A stretch of 41,198 nucleotides of DNA from Syntrophaceae bacterium (GCA_003142535.1 PLMQ01000065.1:1-41198), one strand, 5' to 3'. Numbered from the stretch's first letter, positions 8,641 through 18,000 are shown. The notes: generated by a model not told the origin, from the sequence alone. Translations and numbers: made by a program.

Positions 8641-9903
8641 TTAATCCTTTTCCAGCTCTACCCTTATTTTCAATATCCTCGTGCTACCAACACTTTCGAC
8701 ATGAAACTTAATACCCTGATAGATATATTCTTCACCTTTTGCCGGCAGCTTCCCGAACAGGTGCAAAACAAACCCGCTGATTGTATCGAACTCATCCAGC
8801 GGTAATTGCGCCTGTGCTATAATGTTGAATTGTTCCATAGACATTCCCCCGGGAACAATAATCGTTCTTTCATCAATTCTTTCACAATCACCATGAAGAT
8901 TAATGCAATCGCTCAATTCTTCCTTAAATAAATGTTCCAGAATATCTTCCAGGGAAACCAGTCCCGACACTCCACCATACTCATCAACTACTATGGCAAT
9001 TTGTATCCGGCTCTCCCGGAAATCATGCAAGAGTCCGTTGACTGTTTTACCTTCGGGAACAAAATAGGGCCTCCGGAGCAATGTTTCGATGCTGTCCGGT
9101 TTCTTCTGCCGGAAAGCTGCATTTAGTAAATCGCGGGCAAAAAGGATCCCGGTTATGTCATCGCGATCGCCCGTGTAAACCGGGACTCTTTCGTGCCGTG
9201 CCTTGACTACTTCGGCAATAATTTCTTCCATAGGCATCGCTGCCGGAAGGCAAAACATATTCACCCGGGGAACCATAATATCGGTTACCGGTTTATCGCC
9301 CAGCTCAAAAATTCTATTGATCAATTCTTTTTGTGATTCCTCAACAACACCTTCGCGGCTGCCGGTATCAATAAGTGTTTTAAATTCATCTTCCATTATC
9401 GGTTCAGCATTTCGCGATGTATCGCGGCTGTAGCGGCTTAATATAAAATCGGCTATTTTTTCCAAACCAGCAACAAAGGGATATTCCAGGCGGGAAAATA
9501 CTATCATTGGCGGCGAAACGGCGGAAGATATCTGCATGGGATATGTCACCCCAAATGTTTTCGGCACGGCTTCGCCTGCAATTAACAATATTACACTGGT
9601 AAAAATTATGGAAACCCACTGGCCATTAACTCCCAGGAGATTAATAAAAAATGATGCCGCTAAAATGGATATTCCTATGTTGACGGCTTCATTACCTACA
9701 ACAATGGTAATTAAAAGACGGCGCGGATTTTCCAATAATTCAGCGACAAAACGCAGAAAAGGGTAACTGTCCATTTTCATTTTGTGGAGATGCAGGTCCG
9801 ACAGAGAAAACAGCGCAGCTTCGGCTGAGGCAAAGAATCCCGAAAGCAAAAGCAATATTAATATTAAGGTTAACTGAAATATTAAATCCAAAGTTTTAAA
9901 CAA
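8641..9903 (-). CDS. DUF21/CBS/CorC_HlyC membrane protein (copy 2)
   Basis: 420-aa paralogue of the next gene with the same order: DUF21 membrane region (~8-145; LLSGFFASAEAALFSLS), CBS pair (MVPRVNM, VPVYTGDRDDITGIL, IAIVVDEYGGVSGLVSLEDI) and CorC_HlyC domain (~340-418). Tandem pairs of these proteins are common in Deltaproteobacteria and probably function as a heteromer, although that is inference. The start is TTG at 9903; the AGGA is only 1 nt away, so a TTG 12 nt downstream is an alternative. It is the first gene of the leftward block, with the divergent purD promoter 100 bp away. Confidence 0.87.
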   Translation of the reverse strand: MFKTLDLIFQLTLILILLLLSGFFASAEAALFSLSDLHLHKMKMDSYPFLRFVAELLENPRRLLITIVVGNEAVNIGISILAASFFINLLGVNGQWVSIIFTSVILLIAGEAVPKTFGVTYPMQISSAVSPPMIVFSRLEYPFVAGLEKIADFILSRYSRDTSRNAEPIMEDEFKTLIDTGSREGVVEESQKELINRIFELGDKPVTDIMVPRVNMFCLPAAMPMEEIIAEVVKARHERVPVYTGDRDDITGILFARDLLNAAFRQKKPDSIETLLRRPYFVPEGKTVNGLLHDFRESRIQIAIVVDEYGGVSGLVSLEDILEHLFKEELSDCINLHGDCERIDERTIIVPGGMSMEQFNIIAQAQLPLDEFDTISGFVLHLFGKLPAKGEEYIYQGIKFHVESVGSTRILKIRVELEKD

Positions 9904-10004
9904 TCCTGAACGATTTAATTACTAGTAGTAATGTAGCAGATTAAGGTGGGAAAAGACAAATATTTTGTGAGACTGTAAACAAATAAAAATATTCACTCTA
10001 TTAA

Positions 10005-10033
10005 TTGACTTGCAATGGGTTTTCCGGTATTTG
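10005..10033 (+). promoter_or_regulatory. candidate purD promoter
   Basis: TTGACT (10005-10010), 17-bp spacer, TATTTG (10028-10033); the start would be ~25 nt before the purD AAGGAG. No PurR box or guanine/adenine riboswitch is recognisable in the 161-bp divergent spacer. Confidence 0.5.
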
Positions 10034-10064
10034 TGCGCCTAATTAATCAAGAAGGAGTTCATCA

Positions 10065-11393
10065 ATGGCCAATATTCTTTTAGTCGGTAACGGCGCGCGC
10101 GAACACGTCATGGTGGAAGCCATCCTGCGATCAAAAGAAAACCCGCATTTATTTTCTTATATGAAAGCGAATAATCCGGGCATCGCCCAGTTCTCAGAAA
10201 AGATCAAACTGGGCAGCTATTCCGACCTGAAAGCAATCGTTGACTTTGCCCAAGAAAATAAAATTGATTTTGCCGTAATCGGACCGGAAGATCCGCTCAA
10301 TAACGGTGTTGTTGATGCGCTGGCGGGTTCAGGTATCCCCACTGTCGGCCCGACAAAGAGCTTGGCACGATTAGAGACTTCCAAATCGTTCACCCGCAAT
10401 CTGGTTGACAAATATAATATTCCCGGCAATCCGCAGTTTAAAGTGTTTACCTCGTTTGCCGGAGTCGAATCATTTTTGAATGATCTGGAAGGCATTGTTC
10501 TCAAGCCGGATGGATTAACCGGCGGCAAAGGTGTGCTGGTTCAGGGCGACCACTTTGCCACGAAACAGGAAGCACTGAATTTGTGCAAACAAATATTAGC
10601 CGATAGCTCCTCGCTAATTGTTGAAGAAAAGTTCGATGGTGAGGAATTTTCCCTGCAGTGCTTGTGCGACGGCAAAACCGTTGTCGCCACTCCACTGGTG
10701 CAGGATCACAAACGAAGATTTGAAGGAGACAAAGGCCCCAATACCGGCGGAATGGGCTCTTATTCCATGCCTGATCATTCACTGCCTTTTTTGAAACCGC
10801 AAGACATGCAGGAAGGACTGGAGATCACCCGCCAGGTCGCAGCGGCACTTTTAAAGGAAACAGGCAGCCCTTATAAAGGTGTCATGTATGGCGGATTCAT
10901 CGCCACCAGAAATGGTACAAAACTTCTGGAATACAATGCACGTTTCGGCGACCCCGAAGCCATGAACATCCTGCCGCTTCTGGAAACGGATTTTGTGGAG
11001 GTATGCTTTCACATCACCGAAGGTACACTTGATAAACTGAAAATCGAATTTAAGCAGAAAGCTACGGTTTGCAAATATGTCGTGCCCAAAGGCTATGGAC
11101 TCCCCGCCGATCATCCCGACGCGGCGTCATCGAAAGCAAAGATTGAAGTGGACAACGTGGGAAAAGCGAGGCTCTATTATTCATCTGTGGATAAAAAAGA
11201 AGACGGACTCTATCTGAGTTCGTCACGCGCCATCGGCATCGTCGGCATTGCTGATACTCTGGATGCCGCACGCCTCATTGCCGAAGAAGGCGTCAAAGCC
11301 GTGAAAGGCCCCGTCGCCTATCGTGAAGACATCGGCACGGACGCGCTGATTCAAAAGCGAATTGATCATATGAAAAAGATTCGAGGGATTTAA
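10065..11393 (+). CDS. purD: phosphoribosylamine--glycine ligase
   Basis: GAR synthetase, the second step of purine synthesis (phosphoribosylamine + glycine + ATP). 442 aa, slightly longer than the E. coli enzyme (429). Visible: N-terminal LLVGNGAREH (phosphate loop), IGPEDPL, GPTKSLARLETSKSF, the ATP-grasp region with LKPDGLTGGKGVLV and EEKFDGEEFS, the GARS signature PNTGGMGSYS, and EYNARFGDPEAMN. ATG 10065 follows AAGGAG by 7 nt. It stands alone downstream of its promoter, with ppiB convergent after it. Some details (NGAREHVMVEAI, the longer C-terminal domain) remind me of archaeal-type PurD; a tree would be needed. Confidence 0.95.
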   Translation: MANILLVGNGAREHVMVEAILRSKENPHLFSYMKANNPGIAQFSEKIKLGSYSDLKAIVDFAQENKIDFAVIGPEDPLNNGVVDALAGSGIPTVGPTKSLARLETSKSFTRNLVDKYNIPGNPQFKVFTSFAGVESFLNDLEGIVLKPDGLTGGKGVLVQGDHFATKQEALNLCKQILADSSSLIVEEKFDGEEFSLQCLCDGKTVVATPLVQDHKRRFEGDKGPNTGGMGSYSMPDHSLPFLKPQDMQEGLEITRQVAAALLKETGSPYKGVMYGGFIATRNGTKLLEYNARFGDPEAMNILPLLETDFVEVCFHITEGTLDKLKIEFKQKATVCKYVVPKGYGLPADHPDAASSKAKIEVDNVGKARLYYSSVDKKEDGLYLSSSRAIGIVGIADTLDAARLIAEEGVKAVKGPVAYREDIGTDALIQKRIDHMKKIRGI

Positions 11394-11420
11394 TATTATC
11401 TCCGTTATACATCAGTTACT

Positions 11421-11445
11421 GCCTAAAAGCCTTTGAACTTTAGGC
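11421..11445 (+). terminator. possible purD terminator hairpin
   Basis: Inverted repeat GCCTAAA (11421-11427) / TTTAGGC (11439-11445), followed by TCTGAACTTTTATTT. It lies in the 65-bp gap between the convergent purD and ppiB genes. The T-run is late and interrupted, so this is a weak call. Confidence 0.35.
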
Positions 11446-11458
11446 TCTGAACTTTTAT

Positions 11459-11998
11459 TTATACCGGCACTTTCGGCAGATGTAGATAGCGCTGGTCAAT
11501 AATTTTATTCCATTTTTCAATATGAGTGCTGATAGTGTTCATCAGTTCGGCAATATCACCTTCAATCAGGATGGAGCGAATTTTATCCCCCTGAACAATC
11601 TGGTTGACAAGGTCTTGGTCAATCTGGCCAGCGACTTCGCCAAACACCGTATGTTTGCCATCGAGCCATGGTGTCGCCACATGCGTGATAAAAAACTGGC
11701 TGCCGTTGGTCTGCGGCCCGGAATTGGCCATCGAAAGAATACCGGGTTTGCTATGCCGCAATTCCTTGACAAATTCATCCTGAAATTTATATCCGGGTCC
11801 GCCGCGGCCATCGCCATCAGGGCAGCCACCCTGAATCATGAAATCGGGAATGACCCGGTGAAATTTTAAATTATTATAATATCCGCGCCGCGCCAGATTG
11901 ACAAAATTCCCGACGGTAATAGGCGCCTGCTCGGCAAAAAGACGCAAACGGATTGTTCCTTTATCGGTTTCAATAACTGCGACAAGTTTATTTTTCAT
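11459..11998 (-). CDS. ppiB: peptidyl-prolyl cis-trans isomerase, cyclophilin type
   Basis: 179-aa cytoplasmic cyclophilin that isomerises Xaa-Pro bonds. Core motifs: [66 protein letters not shown]. No signal peptide is visible. A ~20-residue C-terminal tail ([19 protein letters not shown]) goes beyond the usual cyclophilin end. The start is ATG 11998 with GGAG 6 nt upstream; the 36 extra open codons upstream are translated from a repeat and are not homologous. It is convergent with purD and divergent from purH. Confidence 0.92.
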   Translation of the reverse strand: MKNKLVAVIETDKGTIRLRLFAEQAPITVGNFVNLARRGYYNNLKFHRVIPDFMIQGGCPDGDGRGGPGYKFQDEFVKELRHSKPGILSMANSGPQTNGSQFFITHVATPWLDGKHTVFGEVAGQIDQDLVNQIVQGDKIRSILIEGDIAELMNTISTHIEKWNKIIDQRYLHLPKVPV

Positions 11999-12024
11999 CA
12001 GCTTCTCCTTTTTGTTAAAGGTAT

Positions 12025-12108
12025 CATCGATCCCACTACGCTTCGCTTCGGGGATAGTTCGACTTACAAATTTCAGTTCGCTTCGCTCCTGAAATTTGAG
12101 TCTCACTA
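12025..12108 (+). repeat. modular hairpin repeat, copy 2 (variant arms)
   Basis: Half-element: GGGGATAGTTCGACTTA, then the hairpin CAAATTTCAG (12067-12076) / CTGAAATTTG (12090-12099), then AGTCTCACTA. The frame (GATAGTTCGACT ... GTCTCAC) matches the other copies, but the hairpin arms are different from the usual CCAATTCCG/CGGAATTGG. It lies immediately upstream of ppiB. Confidence 0.75.
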
Positions 12109-12219
12109 AACTGTAAATATTTTGGACTTGTAAGTCAAGGCAAAAACAATACCAGTAGAAATCAACCTTAAAACAACAGTTGAAGAGAAATTAACTAAAG
12201 CCCTGCGACTCATTTCATT

Positions 12220-12422
12220 GTGAAACTCCAATTTCCATAACGAAGTGTTGGGGAATTGGTAAGTTGAACAATCCCGCACAGCGGAGGGTATGATGCCCCG
12301 CAGCCTACTGCTAAATGGGTTTTCAAAGCCTGCTTTGGGGTTCATACCCTTGATTCGCGCAGGACAATTCGACTGCTTGTCTTTTCTACGGCTCTGCCTT
12401 GAAAAGACAAGTCTCATTGAAA
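12220..12422 (+). repeat. modular hairpin repeat, copy 3 (composite, upstream of purH)
   Basis: Two joined elements. 12220-12355: GTGAAACTCC, CCAATTTCC/GGGAATTGG hairpin, TAAGTTGAACAATCCCGC, CAGCGGAGGG, then a hairpin ending GGGGTTCATACCCTTGAT. 12356-12422: AGGACAATTCGACTG, hairpin CTTGTCTTTTC / GAAAAGACAAG, then TCTCATTGAAA. The second hairpin has arms unlike any other copy but still perfectly complementary. The composite fills most of the ppiB-purH spacer; the remaining ~80 bp before purH show only its RBS. Confidence 0.82.
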
Positions 12423-12502
12423 CTGCCTCTTGCATTTACCCTTTCAATAAGCTATTAGGCGCGAATATTTCATACAAGACTTCGCAGGAGAAAAAAGACT
12501 TC

Positions 12503-14065
12503 ATGAATCAAATTAAACGGGCGTTAATCAGCGTCACCGATAAAAAAGGAATTGTGGAATTTGCGCAAAAGCTGTCTTCATTCGGAGTAGAAATATTATC
12601 CACCGGCGGGACAGCGAAGCAACTGCGCGACAGCGGCATCCCCGTTAAAGACGTTTCCGAATATACGGGATCCCCCGAAATGATGGATGGCCGCCTGAAA
12701 ACCCTGCATCCCAAAATTCACGGCGGGCTTTTGGCGCTGCGCGATAATGCCGAACACGTCAAAGCGATGAAGGAGCATGGCATTGAACCGATTGATATGG
12801 TCGTTATTAATCTTTACCGGTTTGAAGATACAGTGGCTAAAGAAGACTGCGCACTCGACCATGCCATTGAGAATATTGATATCGGCGGGCCGACAATGCT
12901 GCGGGCCGCAGCCAAGAATTATCGTTTTGTGAGCGTGGTTACCGATCCGGCTGATTATGAAGTAATCCTTGCTGAAATGGCCAAAACCGGCGGCAAGATT
13001 TCTGAGGCGACCAACTTTCGCCTGATGGTCAAAACTTTTCAAACGACTGCCCGGTATGATGCGGCCATCTCCAATTATTTAGGCACAATAACGCCGGAAG
13101 GCGCAAAAAAAGAATTTCCCGATACCTTCACCGCCCAGTTTGCGCTGGCGCAAAGCCTGCGCTACGGCGAAAATCCGCACCAGAAGGCCGCCTTCTACCG
13201 CGAAAATGATCCGGCGCTGGCCGCTATTTCCAATGCCAAACAACTGCAAGGGAAAGAACTTTCCTACAACAATATTATGGACAGTGACGCTGCCTGGCTG
13301 GCCGTCTCCGACTTCACCCTTCCTACCGCCGTTATTATCAAGCATGCCAATCCTTGCGGCGCAGCAACCACCGACAAAAATTTGGTGGAAGCTTATAAAA
13401 AAGCAATGGCGACCGATCCTGTTTCCGCGTTCGGCGGCATTGTCGCTTTCAACCGCGAAGTAGATAAAGCAACCGCCGAAGAATTGACCAAAATATTTCT
13501 GGAAGTTATTATTGCACCGGGCTTTACCGCGAAGGCTCTCCAGCTTTTAAGCGCGAGGAAAAACGTGCGCCTACTGGAAATTTCCACGGCATCGGGAAAA
13601 TATGTTTCCGGCTTCGATTTCCGCCGCGTGGCAGGCGGACTCCTGCTGCAAGAACGCGATGCCATCCCTTTTGATATCCGGCAGGCGAAGATCGTCACCA
13701 AGAGACAGCCCACCGCGGAGGAATATCAGGCGCTGGATTTCGCCTGGCGTGTGGTCAAGCATGTCAAATCCAACGCGATTGTTTATGCAACGCAAGACCA
13801 ACTGGTCGGTGTGGGTGCGGGGCAAACAAGCCGCGTGGATTCAGTGAAAATCGCGAAGATGAAAGCTGTGCTGCCGACAAAAGGTTGCGTGCTGGGTTCG
13901 GATGCCTTCTTCCCATTTCGCGACGGAGTGGATATGGCGGCTGAAGCTGGTATCACGGCAATTATTCAGCCCGGCGGCTCCATACGCGACGATGAGGCAA
14001 TTAAGGCAGCAGATGAACATGGCATTGCCATGATATTTACGGGCATCCGGCATTTCAAACATTAA
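12503..14065 (+). CDS. purH: bifunctional AICAR formyltransferase / IMP cyclohydrolase
   Basis: 520-aa enzyme for the last two steps of IMP synthesis, using 10-formyl-THF. N-terminal MGS-like cyclohydrolase domain ([50 protein letters not shown], ~1-150), then the formyltransferase domain with [41 protein letters not shown] and a terminal [10 protein letters not shown] block. Start ATG 12503 with AGGAG upstream; the frame is open 71 codons further up, but that part is repeat DNA. purE follows after 14 bp, so the two are probably one operon continuing into tsaC. Confidence 0.96.
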   Translation: MNQIKRALISVTDKKGIVEFAQKLSSFGVEILSTGGTAKQLRDSGIPVKDVSEYTGSPEMMDGRLKTLHPKIHGGLLALRDNAEHVKAMKEHGIEPIDMVVINLYRFEDTVAKEDCALDHAIENIDIGGPTMLRAAAKNYRFVSVVTDPADYEVILAEMAKTGGKISEATNFRLMVKTFQTTARYDAAISNYLGTITPEGAKKEFPDTFTAQFALAQSLRYGENPHQKAAFYRENDPALAAISNAKQLQGKELSYNNIMDSDAAWLAVSDFTLPTAVIIKHANPCGAATTDKNLVEAYKKAMATDPVSAFGGIVAFNREVDKATAEELTKIFLEVIIAPGFTAKALQLLSARKNVRLLEISTASGKYVSGFDFRRVAGGLLLQERDAIPFDIRQAKIVTKRQPTAEEYQALDFAWRVVKHVKSNAIVYATQDQLVGVGAGQTSRVDSVKIAKMKAVLPTKGCVLGSDAFFPFRDGVDMAAEAGITAIIQPGGSIRDDEAIKAADEHGIAMIFTGIRHFKH

Positions 14066-14079
14066 AAGAGGAGTTCCCG

Positions 14080-14604
14080 ATGAAAGCGAAAAATACAGCC
14101 CAAAAAAGCATTGTAGTAAGCGTGGTCATGGGTAGTGATTCCGATTTACCTGTCATGACCGAAGCGACAAAAATTCTGGAAGAATTTGCTATTCCGCATG
14201 AATTATTTTTAACTTCCGCTCACCGCACACCGGAACGTACAACCAAATTCGCGCAGGGTGCCGCAAAACGCGGAGTAAAAATAATTATCGTGGGCGCAGG
14301 CGCAGCCGCGCATCTGGCCGGCGTTATTGCCTCGCAAACTCAATTGCCGGTAATCGGTGTGCCGATTGACGCGACCGCTGTCCATGGCTTGGATGCACTG
14401 CTTTCCACCGTGCAAATGCCCGGCGGCATACCTGTCGCCACTATGGCAATCGGCAAAGCCGGAGCAAAAAATGCCGCCCTGTATGCCGCACGTATTTTAG
14501 CGCTCGCTAACAACAAAATTGCCGCCAGACTTACCGTCTATATTCAAAAGATGGCTAAGGATGTGGAAAAAAAGCAGGAAAACCTTTCATGCCGGAAATC
14601 CTGA
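14080..14604 (+). CDS. purE: N5-carboxyaminoimidazole ribonucleotide mutase
   Basis: 174-aa PurE. Motifs: VVMGSDSDLPVM near the N-terminus, LFLTSAHRTPERT, IIVGAGAAAHLAGV, LPVIGVPI, LLSTVQMPGGIPVATMAIGKAGAKNAA, all in the family order. Start ATG 14080 preceded by AGAGGAG at 8 nt. The protein matches the bacterial class I enzyme acting on N5-CAIR, which would need purK; purK is not in the window. It overlaps tsaC by 16 nt, so translation is coupled. Confidence 0.95.
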   Translation: MKAKNTAQKSIVVSVVMGSDSDLPVMTEATKILEEFAIPHELFLTSAHRTPERTTKFAQGAAKRGVKIIIVGAGAAAHLAGVIASQTQLPVIGVPIDATAVHGLDALLSTVQMPGGIPVATMAIGKAGAKNAALYAARILALANNKIAARLTVYIQKMAKDVEKKQENLSCRKS

Positions 14605-15227
14605 AAGTCATCGGCGATAATTCTGAAGATGCCGTTTTAACTTACGCCGCAGAAATGCTGACTCGCGGCGGTGTCGTTGCTTATCCCACCGAAACCTTCT
14701 ATGGATTGGGTGTGGATGCCACGGATGAAAAGGCCATCCGGAAAATCTTTACTGTAAAAGGCAGAAATTTTAATAATTCTATTTCAGTTATCATTGATAA
14801 AATAGAAAATCTCCAAGCGCTTGTTCAGGAAGTGCCGGATAACGCTCTTAGGCTAATACGGGCATTCTGGCCGGGCGCGCTGACCATTGTCTTTAAAGCA
14901 TCCGCCAGCGTATCACCACTTTTAACAGCGGGTACGGGTAAAATCGGTATTCGAATTTCCAGCCATGCAGCGGCAAGAACAATTGCCGCAAAGCTCGGAC
15001 ATCCTGTTACCGCCACGAGCGCCAACAAATCCCACGCACCCGAATGCTCCACCGCGGACGAGGTTGTAAATCAAATCGGCGATAAGATTGATGCAATTGT
15101 TGATTTAGGAAAAACAGCAGGAGGTATGGGTTCAACAATAATTGATGTTACTTTTAATCCGGCAAAAATTCTTCGGCAGGGAGTGATATCCTGGGACGCC
15201 ATTAAGAAATACGTTGATATTAAGTAG
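14589..15227 (+). CDS. tsaC: L-threonylcarbamoyladenylate synthase (Sua5/YrdC/YwlC family)
   Basis: 212-aa single-domain YrdC-type protein that makes threonylcarbamoyl-AMP for the t6A37 modification of ANN-decoding tRNAs. Motifs: GGVVAYPTETFYGLGVDA, FTVKGR (KxR-type), FWPGALTIVFKA, IGIRISSHAAA, TATSANKSHAPE, GSTIIDVT. The C-terminal Sua5 domain (~340-aa forms) is absent, so it is a TsaC-type form. It overlaps the purE end and is the last gene of the purH-purE-tsaC run; a terminator candidate follows. Confidence 0.93.
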   Translation: MPEILKVIGDNSEDAVLTYAAEMLTRGGVVAYPTETFYGLGVDATDEKAIRKIFTVKGRNFNNSISVIIDKIENLQALVQEVPDNALRLIRAFWPGALTIVFKASASVSPLLTAGTGKIGIRISSHAAARTIAAKLGHPVTATSANKSHAPECSTADEVVNQIGDKIDAIVDLGKTAGGMGSTIIDVTFNPAKILRQGVISWDAIKKYVDIK

Positions 15228-15273
15228 AATTTTGAAATGACAAGAGGGTTAGCTAATAAACTGCTATTTCAAC

Positions 15274-15298
15274 GGCCTATTGCCCAAGGCGCTTTTTT
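15274..15298 (+). terminator. possible terminator after tsaC
   Basis: Short hairpin GCCT (15274-15277) / AGGC (15287-15290) followed by GC and six T residues (15293-15298), 46 nt after the tsaC stop. The stem is short, so strength is uncertain. Confidence 0.4.
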
Positions 15299-15416
15299 CA
15301 TGACCACTTAATCACCTTGCTGACTGAATGTTTCCCAATAAATATATCACTATCTCAATAATTAATTATAGAAGTCTTTTTTTTGCTTCACGGATATAGA
15401 CGAGCTAGTTTAAATC

Positions 15417-16394
15417 TTACAGCAGACGTTCTGCGCCGATAGTTGTTACTGTCGTCTTAATCACACCTGACGGTTCACGGGCAAAAACTATCATGAAAGG
15501 TATCTGGCCGGTGGGCATAATTCTGTCGTTGGAATTGTTGCGGCCTTCTCGCTGGGAAAGTCTCCGCAAAATTTCATCTTGCGGTAAAGTTGTCAATTCT
15601 TCATCGGTCAAAACGTTGCCGGCATAGCTGGCATGTTCGCCCAAAACGACCGCGTAGGCATCAACAATTTCCCCCTTGATCACAATTCGGGAAATAGGAT
15701 AGTCGGCTTGATTGACTGCCGTGCCTTCGACAATGCGAATCTGCCCCAAAACATAATTATTTAAAATCCGCTGCCTTATATCCTGCAATTTAACCTGGCC
15801 TATAACAACTTCAGGACGCGGGGGCTCCTGCATACCGATACCAATATATTTATTGGCAATTTTCAGCAGGCTGTCGCCGACCTGCGGAAACACAAAGAAG
15901 TAAATAACTGCCGGAATAATAACAACCACCAGAAGAATCCATATCGCCACCTTCAAAACTTTCCAGAAACTTTTTCGGGGCACCCGTTCTTCCTCAGGCA
16001 TGTCCTCGTCCTCAACGGAAAGCTTAGCGGCATCAATAGCCTCCCTTACCCGGTTTTTTCCAACTGCCGGTCTATCTATTTCGAAAGCCAATTCTTTATT
16101 CAAATTCTTATCTGCATTCATGACATTGTTCAGAAAGCTAGCGACATCCTCATCGCCACCGGAAGAAGATGCCGTTGCTGGTGATACTTGTGATACATTC
16201 TGCAAAAGTACCGGCTCCTCGGACGAAGCTGCTTCTTTATTTACCGCCGATTCGCTGTCTGTTTTCTGTGCCTGCGGATTATCCTGAAAAAAAACATGCT
16301 GGCAATGGTTGCAACGCATCCAGACTCCGTCCTCTTCCATCAGAACATCGTCAAAACGAAATTTAGTCCGGCATTGTTTGCATTGAATAATCAT
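15417..16394 (-). CDS. zinc-ribbon / DUF3426 single-pass membrane protein
   Basis: 325 aa. The N-terminus is an MJ0042-type zinc finger (IQCKQCRTKFRF...MRCNHCQHVFF; Cys at 5, 8, 28 and 31). A low-complexity acidic stretch (~40-140) leads to one transmembrane helix (~147-168, IWILLVVVIIPAVIYFFVF). The rest (~170-325) is an extracytoplasmic DUF3426-like beta domain with IRIVEGTAVNQADYPISRIVIKG-type sequence, similar in style to FxLYD domains. Function is unknown. ATG 16394 follows GGGGGGAAA closely. hpt precedes it by ~15 bp on the same strand. Confidence 0.8.
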   Translation of the reverse strand: MIIQCKQCRTKFRFDDVLMEEDGVWMRCNHCQHVFFQDNPQAQKTDSESAVNKEAASSEEPVLLQNVSQVSPATASSSGGDEDVASFLNNVMNADKNLNKELAFEIDRPAVGKNRVREAIDAAKLSVEDEDMPEEERVPRKSFWKVLKVAIWILLVVVIIPAVIYFFVFPQVGDSLLKIANKYIGIGMQEPPRPEVVIGQVKLQDIRQRILNNYVLGQIRIVEGTAVNQADYPISRIVIKGEIVDAYAVVLGEHASYAGNVLTDEELTTLPQDEILRRLSQREGRNNSNDRIMPTGQIPFMIVFAREPSGVIKTTVTTIGAERLL

Positions 16395-16409
16395 TTTCCC
16401 CCCTCGCCA

Positions 16410-16934
16410 CTATTTCTTTACAAGATAGACTTCCGGCAGATAACGCGACTGCTCATTGAAATCGAGTCCATAACCGACAACAAAGCCATCGTCCATAGTA
16501 AAGCCTACATAATCGGCTTCAAAGTCAACTTTTCTTCTTTTACGTTTATCCAAAAAAGCGCACACTTTAAGTGATCTCGGGTTTCTCTCCTTCAACCAGC
16601 CAACGAGATAAGCCAAAGTCAATCCGGTATCTACAATATCTTCGACAATCAGAATGTCTTTACCTTTGATTGATGTTTCAATATCCTTGGTCATTACTAC
16701 TTTACCTGAGGTCTCCTGCCCCGCGCCATAGCTTGCCGCTCTTACAAAATCAATCATACAGGGGATACTCAGCTCCCGGATTAAATCAGCCATAAATATA
16801 AAAGCGCCTTTCAGAATGCCGATAATAATCAATTCCCGCCCGGCATAATCATGAGAAATCCGGCTGGCTATTTCTTTTACCTTTTTTTGAATCTCGGCAC
16901 GGGAATAAAGCACTTCTTTGCGCATTTCGTCCAT
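16410..16934 (-). CDS. hpt: hypoxanthine phosphoribosyltransferase
   Basis: 174-aa purine salvage enzyme transferring ribose-5-P from PRPP to hypoxanthine/guanine. Motifs: ELIIIGILKGAFIFMADL (~43-60), the mobile-loop region FVRAASYG, the PRPP-binding signature IVEDIVDTGLTLAYL (~104-118), and C-terminal KVDFEADYVGFTMDDGFVVGYGLDFNE. I chose ATG 16934 because it aligns with the N-terminus of Bacillus HPRT; an ATG at 16943 and a TTG at 16952 are alternatives. It lies upstream of the DUF3426 gene and downstream of a degenerate repeat. Confidence 0.93.
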   Translation of the reverse strand: MDEMRKEVLYSRAEIQKKVKEIASRISHDYAGRELIIIGILKGAFIFMADLIRELSIPCMIDFVRAASYGAGQETSGKVVMTKDIETSIKGKDILIVEDIVDTGLTLAYLVGWLKERNPRSLKVCAFLDKRKRRKVDFEADYVGFTMDDGFVVGYGLDFNEQSRYLPEVYLVKK

Positions 16935-17004
16935 ATAAAGCATCTCTTCCAATTATTTATGCCACTACACTACCCAATATGGGTCATCTCTGTCAATAAG
17001 AATT

Positions 17005-17046
17005 GAAGCTCCCGGCGGCAAGCTTTGGGGTTCATACCCAAGGATT
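17005..17046 (+). repeat. remnant of the modular hairpin repeat (copy 4)
   Basis: Only the GCAAGCTTTGGGGTTCAT/ACCC module plus AGGATTC is recognisable, next to the end of the YkgJ-like gene. The other modules are missing, so this is a truncated copy. Confidence 0.55.
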
Positions 17047-17060
17047 CATCATTCGCCTGC

Positions 17061-17876
17061 TCATTCAAAAAATCGTTGATAGGCAGAGACAAAACTCTGC
17101 ACATTAGCCCAGACTAAACCTTCGGCTTTTGCTACTTCTTCCGCATTATGGAAAGTGGAAGAAAAGCTCATAAAAATTTTATCCAGCGGCGAAATGGATA
17201 TCCCCAGTTTCTCATAATCAATATAGCCAATCATGAGCTGAGAACCGTCAAAATAATATTTACCCAGCCGGTTAATTTCCTCCGACCGGAACGGCCAGTT
17301 AATTTTCCATTTAAAAAACTCACGGGCTACGCCTTTTAATAACAGATTGTCAAAAAAATCCGGCTTCAGCTCTTCACCGATTCTATCGGCCAGCAGGCGG
17401 AAATAATTGGTTACCAGATCAATGTCCGTAAGGCAGAGTCCATAGAGATACCAATCATTAATTATTTTAATCATAATCTGCGCCTGATTTACGGGGATAA
17501 AATGATGACTGGGGCAGATATGACCGGCACAGATTTCCTGGCCGTAAAATGAACCCGCCCGCAGATCGAGACCGGAATTTTGCGTCGGATGCAGTAAACA
17601 GCCGACTTTCTTTCCGGCTTCATCCAGAAAGCCGAGGAATTCGCAGCAATAAATAACCGCGTATCTGGGGGTAAAATCTTCCGCAGAAAATGTTGCCTTT
17701 GCATAGCATTCAATATCACCGGGAACTTTCACCAGTTGCCGGAAACGCAACGTACGTAAACGTAAACGCGCGGTAATCGCAGAGAGTGAGCTATCGGCAT
17801 AATTATACAGGCCGCAGCAAGCGCCACAGGATTTCCGCTCATCCGGCTGACAGAAAACTGTCAAATTTGTATCCAT
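17061..17876 (-). CDS. YkgJ-like cysteine-cluster protein
   Basis: 271-aa soluble protein with a cysteine pattern like the YkgJ/CxxCxxCC putative metal-chelating family (PF03692): KSCGACCGLYNY near residue 17, then YCCEFLGF, VGCLLHPTQNSGLDLR and GHICPSHHF. The rest is helical and unrecognised. Function unknown; metal binding is inference from the Cys spacing. Start ATG 17876 (MDTNLTVF) with GGGA 4 nt upstream; 25 upstream codons come from the repeat at 17886-18000. purU lies 195 bp upstream on the same strand with the repeat in between. Confidence 0.72.
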   Translation of the reverse strand: MDTNLTVFCQPDERKSCGACCGLYNYADSSLSAITARLRLRTLRFRQLVKVPGDIECYAKATFSAEDFTPRYAVIYCCEFLGFLDEAGKKVGCLLHPTQNSGLDLRAGSFYGQEICAGHICPSHHFIPVNQAQIMIKIINDWYLYGLCLTDIDLVTNYFRLLADRIGEELKPDFFDNLLLKGVAREFFKWKINWPFRSEEINRLGKYYFDGSQLMIGYIDYEKLGISISPLDKIFMSFSSTFHNAEEVAKAEGLVWANVQSFVSAYQRFFE

Positions 17877-17885
17877 TCGTTCCCA

Positions 17886-18000
17886 ATCACGGGTATGAAC
17901 CCCAAAGCAAGCTGTGGGGTTTTCTTCCCTCTGCTTCGCGGGATTGTTCAACTTACCAATTCCGCTACGCTGCGCTTTCGGAATTGGAGTTTCACAAATA
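17886..18000 (+). repeat. modular hairpin repeat, copy 5
   Basis: A full, clean copy: ATCACGGGTATGAACCCC, AAAGCAAGCTGTGGGG, CCCTCTGCTTCGCGGGATTG, TTCAACTTA, hairpin CCAATTCCG...CGGAATTGG with the loop CTACGCTGCGCTTT, then AGTTTCACAAATA. It sits between purU and the YkgJ-like gene, 10 bp from the latter's start codon, in the opposite orientation to those genes (compare copy 1 next to tyrS). Confidence 0.88.

Noticed and set aside
12290-12502. 71-codon upstream extension of purH (and similar extensions of ppiB, the YkgJ-like gene and lemA; also 11 extra codons of tyrS)
   Set aside because: The extra codons are translated from or towards the modular repeats, are not conserved family sequence, and a proper RBS precedes the internal start.
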